NCBI GenBank assembly: GCA_013044475.1
Contig: JABEUM010000023.1
Span: 1-33,165 of the forward strand
DNA from: Acidimicrobiaceae bacterium
GTDB taxonomy: Bacteria > Actinomycetota > Acidimicrobiia > Acidimicrobiales > Acidimicrobiaceae
Direction of reading: 5' to 3'
DNA: 33,165 nucleotides
Every line of letters starts with the position of its first letter. Within the stretch, counting starts at the first letter, position 1. The position numbers and the translations under genes were made by a program. Below are positions 25,505-33,165 of the stretch, one piece after another. The notes under the pieces are model-generated. The model ran no database searches. It saw only the letters and a program-made list of their open reading frames with translations, and was not told where the DNA came from.

Positions 25505-26071
25505 GTGTTTGAGTTCACTTTAGAAGCCTCGACCTCAACTACACTGAGGCTCCTTACCCACTTTGATAGTTTTGAACTTTTTTCGCTCGTTGACTCCGAT
25601 CGCCCTCATCTGAGCAAATACCAAGCTTGGGTCGAGCAGCTCCAGACGGTTGAAGACACGGACAACTACGTGACGAACTGCCTAATGCAGCTAGTAACTG
25701 GAACGGGTTTTGTCACCGGAATTTGCACATACGGAAAGCTGGTAGGCACAATAGGCTTCCAACCCGTCGACTTCAAAAAGATGCGCGCCGATATTGGGTA
25801 CTGGATACACTCGGATTCTGAAGGCAAGGGTTTCGTAACTAAGGCCACCCTCGCCATGATCTCCATAGCCTTCAACAGGTACAAATTAGAAAGCGTTTCG
25901 ATCACCGTCGACCCCGACAATACTCGGTCGGCCAACATACCCAAGCGCCTTGGGTTCGCCATTGAGGCCGATGAACAGCTGGCTCTAAACATGGTGAGAT
26001 ACGTGCTTAGCAAGGAAGCCTGGCTCGGTCCTAGATTCGACCCGGAATCAATTAAAAAACAGTCTAGTTGA
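25505..26071 (+). CDS. RimJ/RimL-type GNAT N-acetyltransferase
   Basis: A 188-aa GNAT protein, acetyl-CoA dependent, resembling ribosomal-protein-serine acetyltransferases of the RimL/YdaF group. IGYWIHSDSEGKGFVTKA is motif A with the acetyl-CoA-binding E-G-K-G-F turn; ITVDPDNTRSANIPKRLGF is motif B, including the NxxS and LGF signatures. The target amine is unknown. The GTG start is 13 bases from an AGGAG. It is convergent with pafBC, with only 16 bases between the stop codons. Confidence 0.88.
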   Translation: MFEFTLEASTSTTLRLLTHFDSFELFSLVDSDRPHLSKYQAWVEQLQTVEDTDNYVTNCLMQLVTGTGFVTGICTYGKLVGTIGFQPVDFKKMRADIGYWIHSDSEGKGFVTKATLAMISIAFNRYKLESVSITVDPDNTRSANIPKRLGFAIEADEQLALNMVRYVLSKEAWLGPRFDPESIKKQSS

Positions 26072-26087
26072 CCCTACTCTTGCACGC

Positions 26088-28040
26088 TTAGCTGGCTCGG
26101 CAATCGGATGCCAATTCCGTAACCACAATGCGGAAGTCTGCCTTCAAATCCTCTCTTCCGACCAAAACCCCGTGCGGACCCACCTTTAAAAGTGTCGTGT
26201 TGAGCCATTTGCCCGAAACAACGGGCACAGAGACAAGCCACCGATCGTCTTGGCAATCCAAAATAGTTAGATAGCTCGGTGCTATGAGTTCTAGCTGTCT
26301 TAATCCAGACTTGTCCACCTCTAGATACGCATACTCGGTATTCTTGGAGACCGAAAGTGGCTGAGCTGGCTCGGTTTCTTCCATTTCAGCCAGATCAATG
26401 TTTGCCCGACCCTCTTTCACGGAAAGAATTCTCGAGGCCCTGAAAGTCCTCCTCTCCTTCGACTCAACCACGCGAGCTGATACGTAAAAATGTCCATCAC
26501 GCACGAAGACCTGAATCGGTTCCAGTTCCCAGAGTTTGATCTTTTTGGAGGACTGCGAGAAATATTCGAACTCTACGATACACTTCTTGGCGATGCATTC
26601 CCGGACGACATCCAACTGTGGGCTCGAGGAGATTCCTACAGAAACTAGCTCCCGAGCGTCCACTTCGCCAATGAGTGCCGCCTCCAACTTTGAAAGGGCA
26701 CTATTGAGGGCATCGGACTCCCCCTTCAAGTAGGTGCTTATGACTGAAGCTGAAAATCGAAATACCAAAGCATCGATGTAATTGATCTTCCGGGGAAGTG
26801 CAAGCTTCGAATCCACGTCTACATAGACCTTATCTTTTTCGACATCGACAAAAATCTCAAATAGCGCATCTGGGGTGTAAGGGGGAAGCCCACAAGTAGC
26901 TGCCGTCTCCAACAAGGAAATCAGATGAGGCTTGTCGATACCGAAAGACAGTGCAAGTTCCGAAATAGACATTTCACTCTGGCTTTGAAGCACTGGAAGT
27001 AGCCGGGTCAGGAGGGAAAAACGACCTTTTGCGTTTTCCAGACTATCTACACTCGACATATGGGGACTCTGTCGCCGAGATTCGACTCCCCCTTCCGCCG
27101 GGAGAACACTTCCAGGATCCCAATTTATGCAGGGTTCCTCCTGGTAGCGTTTTTGAGTGGCTTCGATCCAGCGGCAGAAGTCTTCCCGAAGCTCCCTCGG
27201 AGAGATGATCTCCGGTAGTGAGCTGAGCTCAAAGAAAAAGGCTCGAAGTCCAGATTCTTCAGAGAAAACGAACTCGCATTCCCAAAATCCGTCGTCTCCG
27301 GCCAGCATCGAGCTTGCAAGTCCAGAGGATCTAATGATCTTCGCATCTGTCTCGTCGACTCTGACTTTCGCAATTTTCAAATTGTCTTCGTCTACAAACC
27401 AAGCCTGTTCGCCCAGTAGCCGATCTTTATTTTCCCTGCTAGGCCTACGGTATTGGGAATCAGCAACTATCTCAATCGGCCCACTTATACGGTCGACTCT
27501 GAAGGTTCTAACACTATCGCGAGCCTTGTCCTTGCCAGTTACATACCATCTTCCCCATCTTGAAGTAATCTGATATATTTCAAGATTGCGAACGGTGCCC
27601 GAATAACTAAAGCGAACCACCTTGGCCTTGGCGGCGGCTTCGTACATCACTCCAACAAGCTCGGGCCGATTCAAGTCGATAAAAGCAGAGCTATTCCCAC
27701 TAAGGATGTAACCGAGTTTGCCTGCCAGATCCGATGGTGGCTTACCTTCCACCCTCACCATCGCCAACGCACTTGCAAGCGCAACGCTCTCCTGCTCTGT
27801 CAGACTCACATCCAACACGAGGGCGGCAGGATTGATGGTATACCCAACATCACCTGAGGGCAGTTGGACGACTTCTATCGGGATTCCCAGACCCCTCAAG
27901 TCAGATTTTGCCCTCTCGAAAACCTTGCGTCTTGCCTCAGGCGACCCAGACATGCCTTCTAATCGTTCGTCAATTTCTCGCAAGGTGAGAGGTCTCGTCG
28001 CTTCAAGAAGCATCTGAGTCAGGTTCACAAGTCTTACCAT
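26088..28040 (-). CDS. pafBC: Fused PafB-PafC WYL-domain transcription regulator
   Basis: In mycobacteria PafB and PafC form the LexA-independent DNA-damage activator; in some actinobacteria the two are fused. This ~650-aa protein shows both halves: an HTH (LVNLTQMLLEATRPLTLREIDERL) with a WYL domain (VVRFSYSG, TFRVDRISG), then a second HTH (SISELALSFGIDKPHLISLLE, CGLPPYTPD) and a second WYL domain (VEFEYFSQ, RTFRASRI). The track start is TTG 28064; the ATG at 28040 gives the usual MVRLVNLTQ beginning and is preferred. It stands without other pup-proteasome genes. It may control RecA-NDp-type promoters, none of which I could identify in this window. Confidence 0.88.
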   Translation of the reverse strand: MVRLVNLTQMLLEATRPLTLREIDERLEGMSGSPEARRKVFERAKSDLRGLGIPIEVVQLPSGDVGYTINPAALVLDVSLTEQESVALASALAMVRVEGKPPSDLAGKLGYILSGNSSAFIDLNRPELVGVMYEAAAKAKVVRFSYSGTVRNLEIYQITSRWGRWYVTGKDKARDSVRTFRVDRISGPIEIVADSQYRRPSRENKDRLLGEQAWFVDEDNLKIAKVRVDETDAKIIRSSGLASSMLAGDDGFWECEFVFSEESGLRAFFFELSSLPEIISPRELREDFCRWIEATQKRYQEEPCINWDPGSVLPAEGGVESRRQSPHMSSVDSLENAKGRFSLLTRLLPVLQSQSEMSISELALSFGIDKPHLISLLETAATCGLPPYTPDALFEIFVDVEKDKVYVDVDSKLALPRKINYIDALVFRFSASVISTYLKGESDALNSALSKLEAALIGEVDARELVSVGISSSPQLDVVRECIAKKCIVEFEYFSQSSKKIKLWELEPIQVFVRDGHFYVSARVVESKERRTFRASRILSVKEGRANIDLAEMEETEPAQPLSVSKNTEYAYLEVDKSGLRQLELIAPSYLTILDCQDDRWLVSVPVVSGKWLNTTLLKVGPHGVLVGREDLKADFRIVVTELASDCRAS

Positions 28041-28449
28041 TGGATCTACCGCAGCCACAAGCAAAGATTACATCGACCTGACGGCACCTACGCCATAGGG
28101 ACGCATCGAAAACCGCTCTGCGTGAAAGTGGAAATTCGAGCTAAGCGTTACCGCCATCGGGAAGCTCTCTGGACTGGAAGCGAGTTTGCAGGCTTCGTAA
28201 CCGCACTTCCAATCATCCCAGCTCAGATTCTGTTCGGCTTCTATATATGGCACCGTAACTGCAAAATTAAGGCACACACAAGTCGAGGCCACCCGCGTAA
28301 CTCACTTTTAATCACGCTTTCAACAAAAGACGTTTCGCTTAGCCGCGGACGCGCGACAAGCTGAACTCGACGCACCTCTTGGAGCTGCCCTAGTCATAAC
28401 GGCAACCGTCAAAAGTCGGCTCGGCATAGATCCTTTTAGCGTCAAAACC
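28041..28449. other. Intergenic stretch upstream of pafBC
   Basis: A 74-aa minus-strand ORF (28068-28292) with several Cys residues has no ribosome-binding site and no recognised family; a plus-strand ORF overlaps it. I do not accept either as a gene. The stretch presumably holds the pafBC promoter and the 3' end of the dehydrogenase operon. Confidence 0.4.
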
Positions 28450-31353
28450 TCAAATAACCGGGGGCGTAAGTCGGTCCGCTATCAGTTGCGCCAAATGAAT
28501 AGCTCGCTTTGGCGATAGATCGGCCACTTGAGTTCGGCATGAAAAACCGTCGGCAAGAACAACTGTATTTTGATCTGAAAGGTCTAAGGCGGGCAATAAG
28601 GTCCGTTGGGCAACTTTGACAGAAAGATCGTAATGACCTCGTTCCATTCCAAAGTTCCCAGCTAGACCGCAGCATCCGACTAAGATTTGGACTTCCGCCC
28701 CAGCTGCTTGCAGCAAAGTACGGTCTTCCTCGAATCCGATAACCGAATATTGATGACAATGAGGTTGTACTATCACCTTCGTTCCACTCAGATCTGGCGG
28801 AATCCACGGACTTTCCTCTCGCTTTCTGGCCCGATTGATAATTTCAGCGAATGTGTGGACTGCCTCGGAAACCCTTGCTGCACTTTCTCCGGCGACCAGG
28901 TCTAACAGATCGCCCCGTAAAACCGCAGCACAAGAAGGCTCGAGCACTACAATCGGTGTTCCTTGACTAGCGGCGGGTGCTAAGACATTGACTAGGTGCC
29001 GAAGTTTATTGCGCGCAACATCAAGCTGGCCAGTTGATATCCAAGTAATTGCGCAGCATAGATCCGATGGCGCAATCTTGACCGCAAAACCGGCCGCAGA
29101 TAAGACCTGGACAGCCGCTTCGGCCACCTCGGGTGAAAAGTAGTTAGTGAAGCTGTCGACGAACAGAAAGATCTCACCTGGACAATGGGCCACTAGAGAC
29201 GACACTGCGGATGAGGGGTGCTTCTCGGTAAAAGTCTTGGGGGCAAAACGCGGCAAAGTCCGCCTGCTGTCCACGCCAGCCAAATAGCAGATGGCTCTGC
29301 TTATGGTTCGATTCGCAAGAGTGAGATTTACTAATGAAGGTGCGACTGCGGCTACCTTTGCCCACCGAGGCAGCCATCCTAGCGAATAGTGGCTTATCGG
29401 CCTGATCCTTCGTCGATACGCCTGGTGAAGTACCTCAGCCTTGTACTTCGCCATGTCCACCCCAGCGGGACAATCGGTTGCACACGCCTTACAGGAAAGA
29501 CAGAGATCCAATACTTCGTGCACCTCTGGGGATCGCCATCCACCCTTTACAAGCGAGCCATTCATCATCTCTTGCAAGACCCGAGCCCTAGCCCGCGTTG
29601 ACTCTTTTTCATCGGATGTGGCGAGGAAAGAGGGGCACATAGATCCTCCCGAAGCCGAATTATCCGCTCGACACTTGCCGACTCCGACACACCTATGTAC
29701 CGCAGAACCAAAATCACCATCGTCTTCGGCCAGAATGAAGCCCGGGCTCCGGGGGAGTACCTTTATGGACGGCAACCTGAGGTTCGAATCGACGGATATG
29801 GAATTCACGACTATACCTGGGTTCAAGAGGCCCTTAGGATCGAATAGTCCTTTGAACTCCTCGAAGGCCGCAATAGCGTCTTTACTGTACATGATCGGCA
29901 GCAGTTCGCTTCGAGCCCTACCATCGCCGTGTTCGCCAGAAAGTGAACCTCCAAAATTAGCCACGAGCTCGGCTGCGTCAACTAGGAACGGCCTAATCGT
30001 GTAATCGCTATGATCCAACGGAAAATCAAGTCGAACATGGACGCATCCGTCGCCGAAATGCCCATACATCAGCCCATCAAGGCGATACTCCTGAAGAAGA
30101 TCCTGGAACTCCCTCAGATAGCTACCAAGTCGTGATGGAGGCACCGCGGCGTCCTCCCAGCCAGGCCAAGCCTGGCGTCCTTGAGGTGTGCGCCCAGCGA
30201 GTCCCGCACCATCTTCCCTAATCCTCCATAGCGCCTTAGATCGAGGGCCCGCCGGCACCACGGTCGCATCGATCGCCCCGGAAATCGCGGCAATAGCCTC
30301 GCCCGCAGCAAAGGCTTCGCTATCGCTATCGCCAGCGGTCTCGACAAATAACCAACCTTCGCCCTTCGGTAGATCTTCGATCTTTGAGCCGAGATTGTGC
30401 CGCCTGACCACATCCACCAGGCGCGAATCGATCCCTTCTATCGCCTGAGGATGCAACTCCAATATGGCAGTTACCGCGTCCGCAGCACTGGCCATGTCCG
30501 GATAGCCAAGCACCGTTAGCGCCGTGGCCACGGGAACAGGCACCAGCGCTAGTTTTGCGCCAAGGACTACCACACAGGTTCCTTCCGTCCCAACTAGCGC
30601 CTTGGCAAGATCCTCCCCATTTTCCTTCAGCAAGTGTTCAAGCGAATAGCCCGATACTTGCCGACCAAAACGCCCCAATTCAGCGCGGATTGTATCGCTA
30701 TGCCGTTTGACCAGCTCTGAAAGACCCCCAACCTGTCCGAGACCCTTCTCCGCCAAAAAGCGGCGCCCTTTGCCATCGATTACATCGAGCGAAATGACGT
30801 TTTCAGCGGTGCGTCCGAATGCAACGGAGTGCGAACCACAAGCATTATTGCCGATCATCCCGCCCACAGTGCATCGCGAATGGGTGGATGGGTCTGGACC
30901 AAAGCGTAGACCGGATGAGGCGACGGCCTTTTGCAATTGATCCAACACCACCCCGGGCTCTACCGTGGCGGTCATCTCTGAGAGGTTGACATCAACAACT
31001 CTATTTAAATACCTGCTCAGATCCAGCACTATCCCCGGACCCACCGCATTTCCAGCTACCGACGTCCCCCCGCCGCGAACCGTCAATGGGGTCTCGGTGA
31101 TCGCCGAGACCTGCTCGACGGCAATCACCTCTTCGACCGAACGAGGAAACACAACCGCCAGTGGGACAACCCGATAGTTTGAAGCGTCGCTACTGTACTG
31201 GGCTCTCCTAGAAGCTCCGACCTCGACTTCCGACACACCATAAGAGTGCAACATCGCCAGCAGATCTCGCACTTTTTCGCGATCGGAAGTCGCTACTGAA
31301 GAATGAGACGCGCCAGGCCGCAAGATCCGACCCTGAAACCGCTCCAGATTCAA
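28450..31353 (-). CDS. FAD-linked oxidase/Fe-S fusion, probable D-2-hydroxyglutarate dehydrogenase
   Basis: A 967-aa fusion of a VAO-type FAD oxidase with Fe-S and CCG domains. The FAD pyrophosphate loop is LTVRGGGTSVAGNAVGPG, followed by GNNACGSHSVAFGRT and the cap domain with YGHFGDGCVHVRLDF and SGEHGDGRARSEL. Iron-sulfur Cys clusters are CVGVGKCRADN...MCPSF and LCLSCKACATDCPAGVDM. The C-terminus carries CCG heterodisulfide-type motifs (DLCCAITW, GCCGLAGNFGME). This architecture is shared by YdiJ-like D-2-hydroxyglutarate dehydrogenases and by D-lactate/glycolate oxidases. Location with a HOT gene favours D-2-hydroxyglutarate. The TTG start overlaps the FmdB-like stop as TTGA. It is last of three operon genes. 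Confidence 0.85.
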   Translation of the reverse strand: MNLERFQGRILRPGASHSSVATSDREKVRDLLAMLHSYGVSEVEVGASRRAQYSSDASNYRVVPLAVVFPRSVEEVIAVEQVSAITETPLTVRGGGTSVAGNAVGPGIVLDLSRYLNRVVDVNLSEMTATVEPGVVLDQLQKAVASSGLRFGPDPSTHSRCTVGGMIGNNACGSHSVAFGRTAENVISLDVIDGKGRRFLAEKGLGQVGGLSELVKRHSDTIRAELGRFGRQVSGYSLEHLLKENGEDLAKALVGTEGTCVVVLGAKLALVPVPVATALTVLGYPDMASAADAVTAILELHPQAIEGIDSRLVDVVRRHNLGSKIEDLPKGEGWLFVETAGDSDSEAFAAGEAIAAISGAIDATVVPAGPRSKALWRIREDGAGLAGRTPQGRQAWPGWEDAAVPPSRLGSYLREFQDLLQEYRLDGLMYGHFGDGCVHVRLDFPLDHSDYTIRPFLVDAAELVANFGGSLSGEHGDGRARSELLPIMYSKDAIAAFEEFKGLFDPKGLLNPGIVVNSISVDSNLRLPSIKVLPRSPGFILAEDDGDFGSAVHRCVGVGKCRADNSASGGSMCPSFLATSDEKESTRARARVLQEMMNGSLVKGGWRSPEVHEVLDLCLSCKACATDCPAGVDMAKYKAEVLHQAYRRRIRPISHYSLGWLPRWAKVAAVAPSLVNLTLANRTISRAICYLAGVDSRRTLPRFAPKTFTEKHPSSAVSSLVAHCPGEIFLFVDSFTNYFSPEVAEAAVQVLSAAGFAVKIAPSDLCCAITWISTGQLDVARNKLRHLVNVLAPAASQGTPIVVLEPSCAAVLRGDLLDLVAGESAARVSEAVHTFAEIINRARKREESPWIPPDLSGTKVIVQPHCHQYSVIGFEEDRTLLQAAGAEVQILVGCCGLAGNFGMERGHYDLSVKVAQRTLLPALDLSDQNTVVLADGFSCRTQVADLSPKRAIHLAQLIADRLTPPVI

Positions 31354-31841
31354 TCTTGCGCTTTCTGGCCAAGCCCGCTCTTGACCGGAGGTACCGTTTC
31401 TGACCCGCCGTGCCCGTGCCCGTGTGCGTGGTCGTGCCCATGCCCGTGCCCGTGTGCGTGGTCGGGGGTATGTTCGTGCGCAGCCCCTGCAATTACCGGA
31501 TCACCGGCTCGCAAGGGTGCTGACTCGTACCTTCCCTCATGAGCGAGGATCGGCCTTCGATCCCCGGCCAGCTCGGGGTATCGCTCTTCGATCTTCACGC
31601 GCTCGTCAACAATCTTTCTAAGCGAATTCACATACTCCCTGTTGCCATCGTAAGTGCCTTTCCAAGTCTGCGGCATGGCTTCAGGTCTTGGCGGAAGTAC
31701 TGCTCGCTTTCCAATTGAAAAACTCGAAGGAAGCTTGTACATCTCCGAACCGCAACTAGGACAGGGGGGAATCGCCATCGAAATCGCCTGGATAACCTCG
31801 ATACGGTGGCCAAGACTGCACTCCAACTCGTAGATTGGCAT
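31350..31841 (-). CDS. FmdB-like zinc-ribbon protein with His-rich tail
   Basis: The first ~45 residues match the FmdB-type regulatory/zinc-ribbon family: MPIYELECSLGHRIEVIQAI then PPCPSCGSEMYKL. Only one Cys pair is complete (CPSC); the first Cys partner site is ECSLGH, so zinc binding may use a His. A linker with NREYVNSLRKIVDERV is followed by a tail of alternating His and Gly/Ala/Asp (DHAHGHGHGHDHAHGHGHG) encoded by a 30-bp direct repeat. Such tails bind Ni, Zn, Cu or Fe. It sits six bases after HOT and overlaps the dehydrogenase gene, so it is likely a metal store or chaperone for one or both. Total 163 aa, longer than usual for FmdB domains. Confidence 0.78.
   Translation of the reverse strand: MPIYELECSLGHRIEVIQAISMAIPPCPSCGSEMYKLPSSFSIGKRAVLPPRPEAMPQTWKGTYDGNREYVNSLRKIVDERVKIEERYPELAGDRRPILAHEGRYESAPLRAGDPVIAGAAHEHTPDHAHGHGHGHDHAHGHGHGGSETVPPVKSGLGQKAQD
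31411..31464. repeat. 30-bp tandem direct repeat encoding His-rich decapeptides
   Basis: Two copies of a perfect 24-bp sequence (31411-31434 and 31441-31464), with a 30-bp period, encode two HDHAHGHGHG-like decapeptides in the FmdB-like tail. The perfect DNA identity suggests a recent duplication by slippage. Confidence 0.85.
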
Positions 31842-31847
31842 TTCTAC

Positions 31848-33125
31848 CTACCAAAGCTCGATTGAGCGCTCAAAAATTTGGGCGATGTCCGACTCATTGA
31901 CCGACAGCGGAGCGGTGGCCAACAGACGCTGCTGCTTCATGGTTCCGTCAACAAGGTCCGAGATATCGGCCTTATCGTATCCGACTCCGCCAATCCCATT
32001 AGGAATCCCGATATCCTTCATCAGCTGGATGAGAGCAGAGGGTAGGGCTTCCGAAGGATCATCGGGACGGGACGCTCCAGGCGCAAGTACACCAGCAATC
32101 TGCAGATGTCTCTCGGGCTGAGCCAGGAAAGTAAAACGAAAGGCCTCAGGAGCGGTCAGCGAAACGGACATTCCATGGGGAACCATCGGCTCATGCTTCG
32201 GATATCCTTTCGGATAGAAATCTCTTACCCTGCCTGCAATCGGGTAAGCATTTGCGTGAGGTATGTGCACGCCAGCATTCCCAAATCCCATCCCGGCGAA
32301 GGTTGCAGCCATAGACATGTCCATCCTGGCTTCGACGTCCTCGCCGTGCAGTACCGCTCGACGAAACGACCTAGCCAAAAGCTCGAGGGCCTTCATCGAC
32401 CACATATCGGCAACTGGGTTAGATCCGCAGTAAGGAACTCGCTGCTCTGCGGTCTTATGCTCGTAGGTGTAGTAAGGCTTTGCCGTAAAGCTCTCCAAGG
32501 CGTGGCATAGGATGTCCATGCCGGTGGCCGCGGTAACTTCTGGCGGTTGACTAATGGTTAGTAATGGATCAACAATAGCCATCATTGGCCGTAGCCTGGC
32601 ATGACTGATCCCAGTCTTGACCTTGAGGGCAAGGACGTCCAAAACGCAAATCGTAGTACTTTCGGACCCCGTTCCCGTGGTCGTCGGTACGGCGATGAGC
32701 GGCTTTAGCGGCTGACTAGGTGCCTTTCCTCCCCCAACTGGAGCGTTGATATAGTCCATCAATTCACCCGGGTTGGTAATCATTAAGTTGATGGCCTTGG
32801 CCGTGTCAATGCTCGACCCACCGCCTACCGCTACCAAACCATCCCATGGTCCAGTTCTGCGGGCATAATCGACTGCCTCCTGGAGGCTTTGGTCGGTCGG
32901 CTCAACATGGACACCGTCAAAGACATGCGCCTCAATCCCGTACCGCCCCATTTGATCTGCAACACGTTGGGGCGAACCAGTAGCGGAAATTCCAACATCA
33001 GTTACAACGAGCACCCGATTTACCCCATACTGTGCTAAATCGAAACCAATTTCGTCCGAAGAACCCGGTCCAAACTTCAGTAGCGGTGCACCGTAGGTAA
33101 ACACCGTCTCTGGGTTATTAGCCAT
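31848..33125 (-). CDS. Hydroxyacid-oxoacid transhydrogenase (iron-containing ADH family)
   Basis: HOT couples oxidation of 4-hydroxybutyrate to succinate semialdehyde with reduction of 2-oxoglutarate to D-2-hydroxyglutarate, using a bound nicotinamide cofactor. The ~425-aa sequence resembles the human ADHFE1/HOT type: GGGSSIDTAKAINLM (nucleotide binding), VPTTTGTGSESTT, and the iron-ligand region DILCHALES, VHIPHANAY and VPHGMSV. AEAFRFTFLAQPERHL-like sequence near the C-terminus (PEAFRFTFLAQPERHLQIAG) is characteristic of HOT. The track start GTG 33128 is followed by ATG 33125, preferred, with AAGGGG eight bases upstream. It is first of three minus-strand operon genes; its promoter is at or beyond the window edge. 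Confidence 0.88.
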   Translation of the reverse strand: MANNPETVFTYGAPLLKFGPGSSDEIGFDLAQYGVNRVLVVTDVGISATGSPQRVADQMGRYGIEAHVFDGVHVEPTDQSLQEAVDYARRTGPWDGLVAVGGGSSIDTAKAINLMITNPGELMDYINAPVGGGKAPSQPLKPLIAVPTTTGTGSESTTICVLDVLALKVKTGISHARLRPMMAIVDPLLTISQPPEVTAATGMDILCHALESFTAKPYYTYEHKTAEQRVPYCGSNPVADMWSMKALELLARSFRRAVLHGEDVEARMDMSMAATFAGMGFGNAGVHIPHANAYPIAGRVRDFYPKGYPKHEPMVPHGMSVSLTAPEAFRFTFLAQPERHLQIAGVLAPGASRPDDPSEALPSALIQLMKDIGIPNGIGGVGYDKADISDLVDGTMKQQRLLATAPLSVNESDIAQIFERSIELW

Positions 33126-33165
33126 CACAAAACCCCTTATCCCTAGAAAAGTTGTTACTCGTAGA

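Noticed and set aside
29441-30004. 187-aa plus-strand ORF
   Set aside because: Antisense shadow of the FAD/Fe-S dehydrogenase gene.
31208-31542. Overlapping ORFs across the His-repeat region on both strands
   Set aside because: The repeat opens several frames by composition; the minus-strand FmdB frame is supported by its N-terminal domain and operon spacing.
1-33165. CRISPR arrays, tRNA or rRNA genes
   Set aside because: No regularly spaced repeats, cloverleaf-like segments or rRNA core sequences were recognised by eye in the intergenic regions.

Overview
The window looks like chromosome of a mid-GC actinobacterium, most likely a member of the Acidimicrobiia. Supporting signs are a mycothiol-conjugate amidase (Mca-type), a CofC/FbiD-type F420 biosynthesis gene, a fused PafB-PafC regulator, a DnaE2/ImuA'/ImuB translesion set with actinobacterial GAAC-N4-GTTC SOS boxes, and frequent GTG/TTG starts. 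The genus is not proven by anything I can see. No rRNA, tRNA or CRISPR array was recognised.

Layout. 1-3.4 kb: an edge ORF, a CPBP intramembrane protease and ftsH. 3.7-7.2 kb: an SOS box, a 69-aa ORF and dnaE2. 7.5-11.6 kb: an orphan LivK-type lipoprotein, an Mca-type amidase, an SCP2 protein and a deacetylase-like protein with an eroded metal site. 12.2-16.7 kb: imuB, imuA' and an IscB-family (RRXRR) gene in one minus-strand operon, with a second SOS box and an IS607-type recombinase remnant upstream. 16.8-17.3 kb: a decayed copy of the ORF preceding dnaE2 and a truncated TSUP transporter. 17.3-22.8 kb: rnhB, a class III cyclase, cofC, a PIG-L deacetylase and an acyl-CoA synthetase. 22.9-28.1 kb: a MobF relaxase, a GNAT acetyltransferase and PafBC. 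28.4-33.1 kb: a compact operon of hydroxyacid-oxoacid transhydrogenase, an FmdB-like zinc-ribbon protein with a His-rich tail, and an FAD/Fe-S dehydrogenase.

Main story. The SOS mutasome is split between two loci, each with a perfect 14-bp CGAAC-N4-GTTCG box. At the imuA'B locus an IscB gene lies between the box and imuA', and its stop codon overlaps the imuA' start (ATGA). This IscB has a full-length reading frame but appears to have lost the HNH catalytic His (Arg301) and the RuvC-III Asp (Ile407). An omega-RNA-like hairpin precedes it. It is therefore a candidate naturally nuclease-dead, RNA-guided protein co-expressed with the mutasome. At the dnaE2 locus a 69-aa ORF starts where a leaderless transcript would begin, ends in a TGATG overlap with dnaE2, and carries QPLTLFG, which resembles a sliding-clamp-binding motif. 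A mutated copy of this ORF lies beside the IS607 remnant and keeps QxxTLFG and the C-terminal SPLxAF, so the ORF appears to have been under protein-level selection.

The right-hand operon suggests a metabolic loop. HOT would oxidise 4-hydroxybutyrate while reducing 2-oxoglutarate to D-2-hydroxyglutarate, and the FAD/Fe-S enzyme would reoxidise the latter. The His-rich FmdB-like protein between them may supply or buffer metal.
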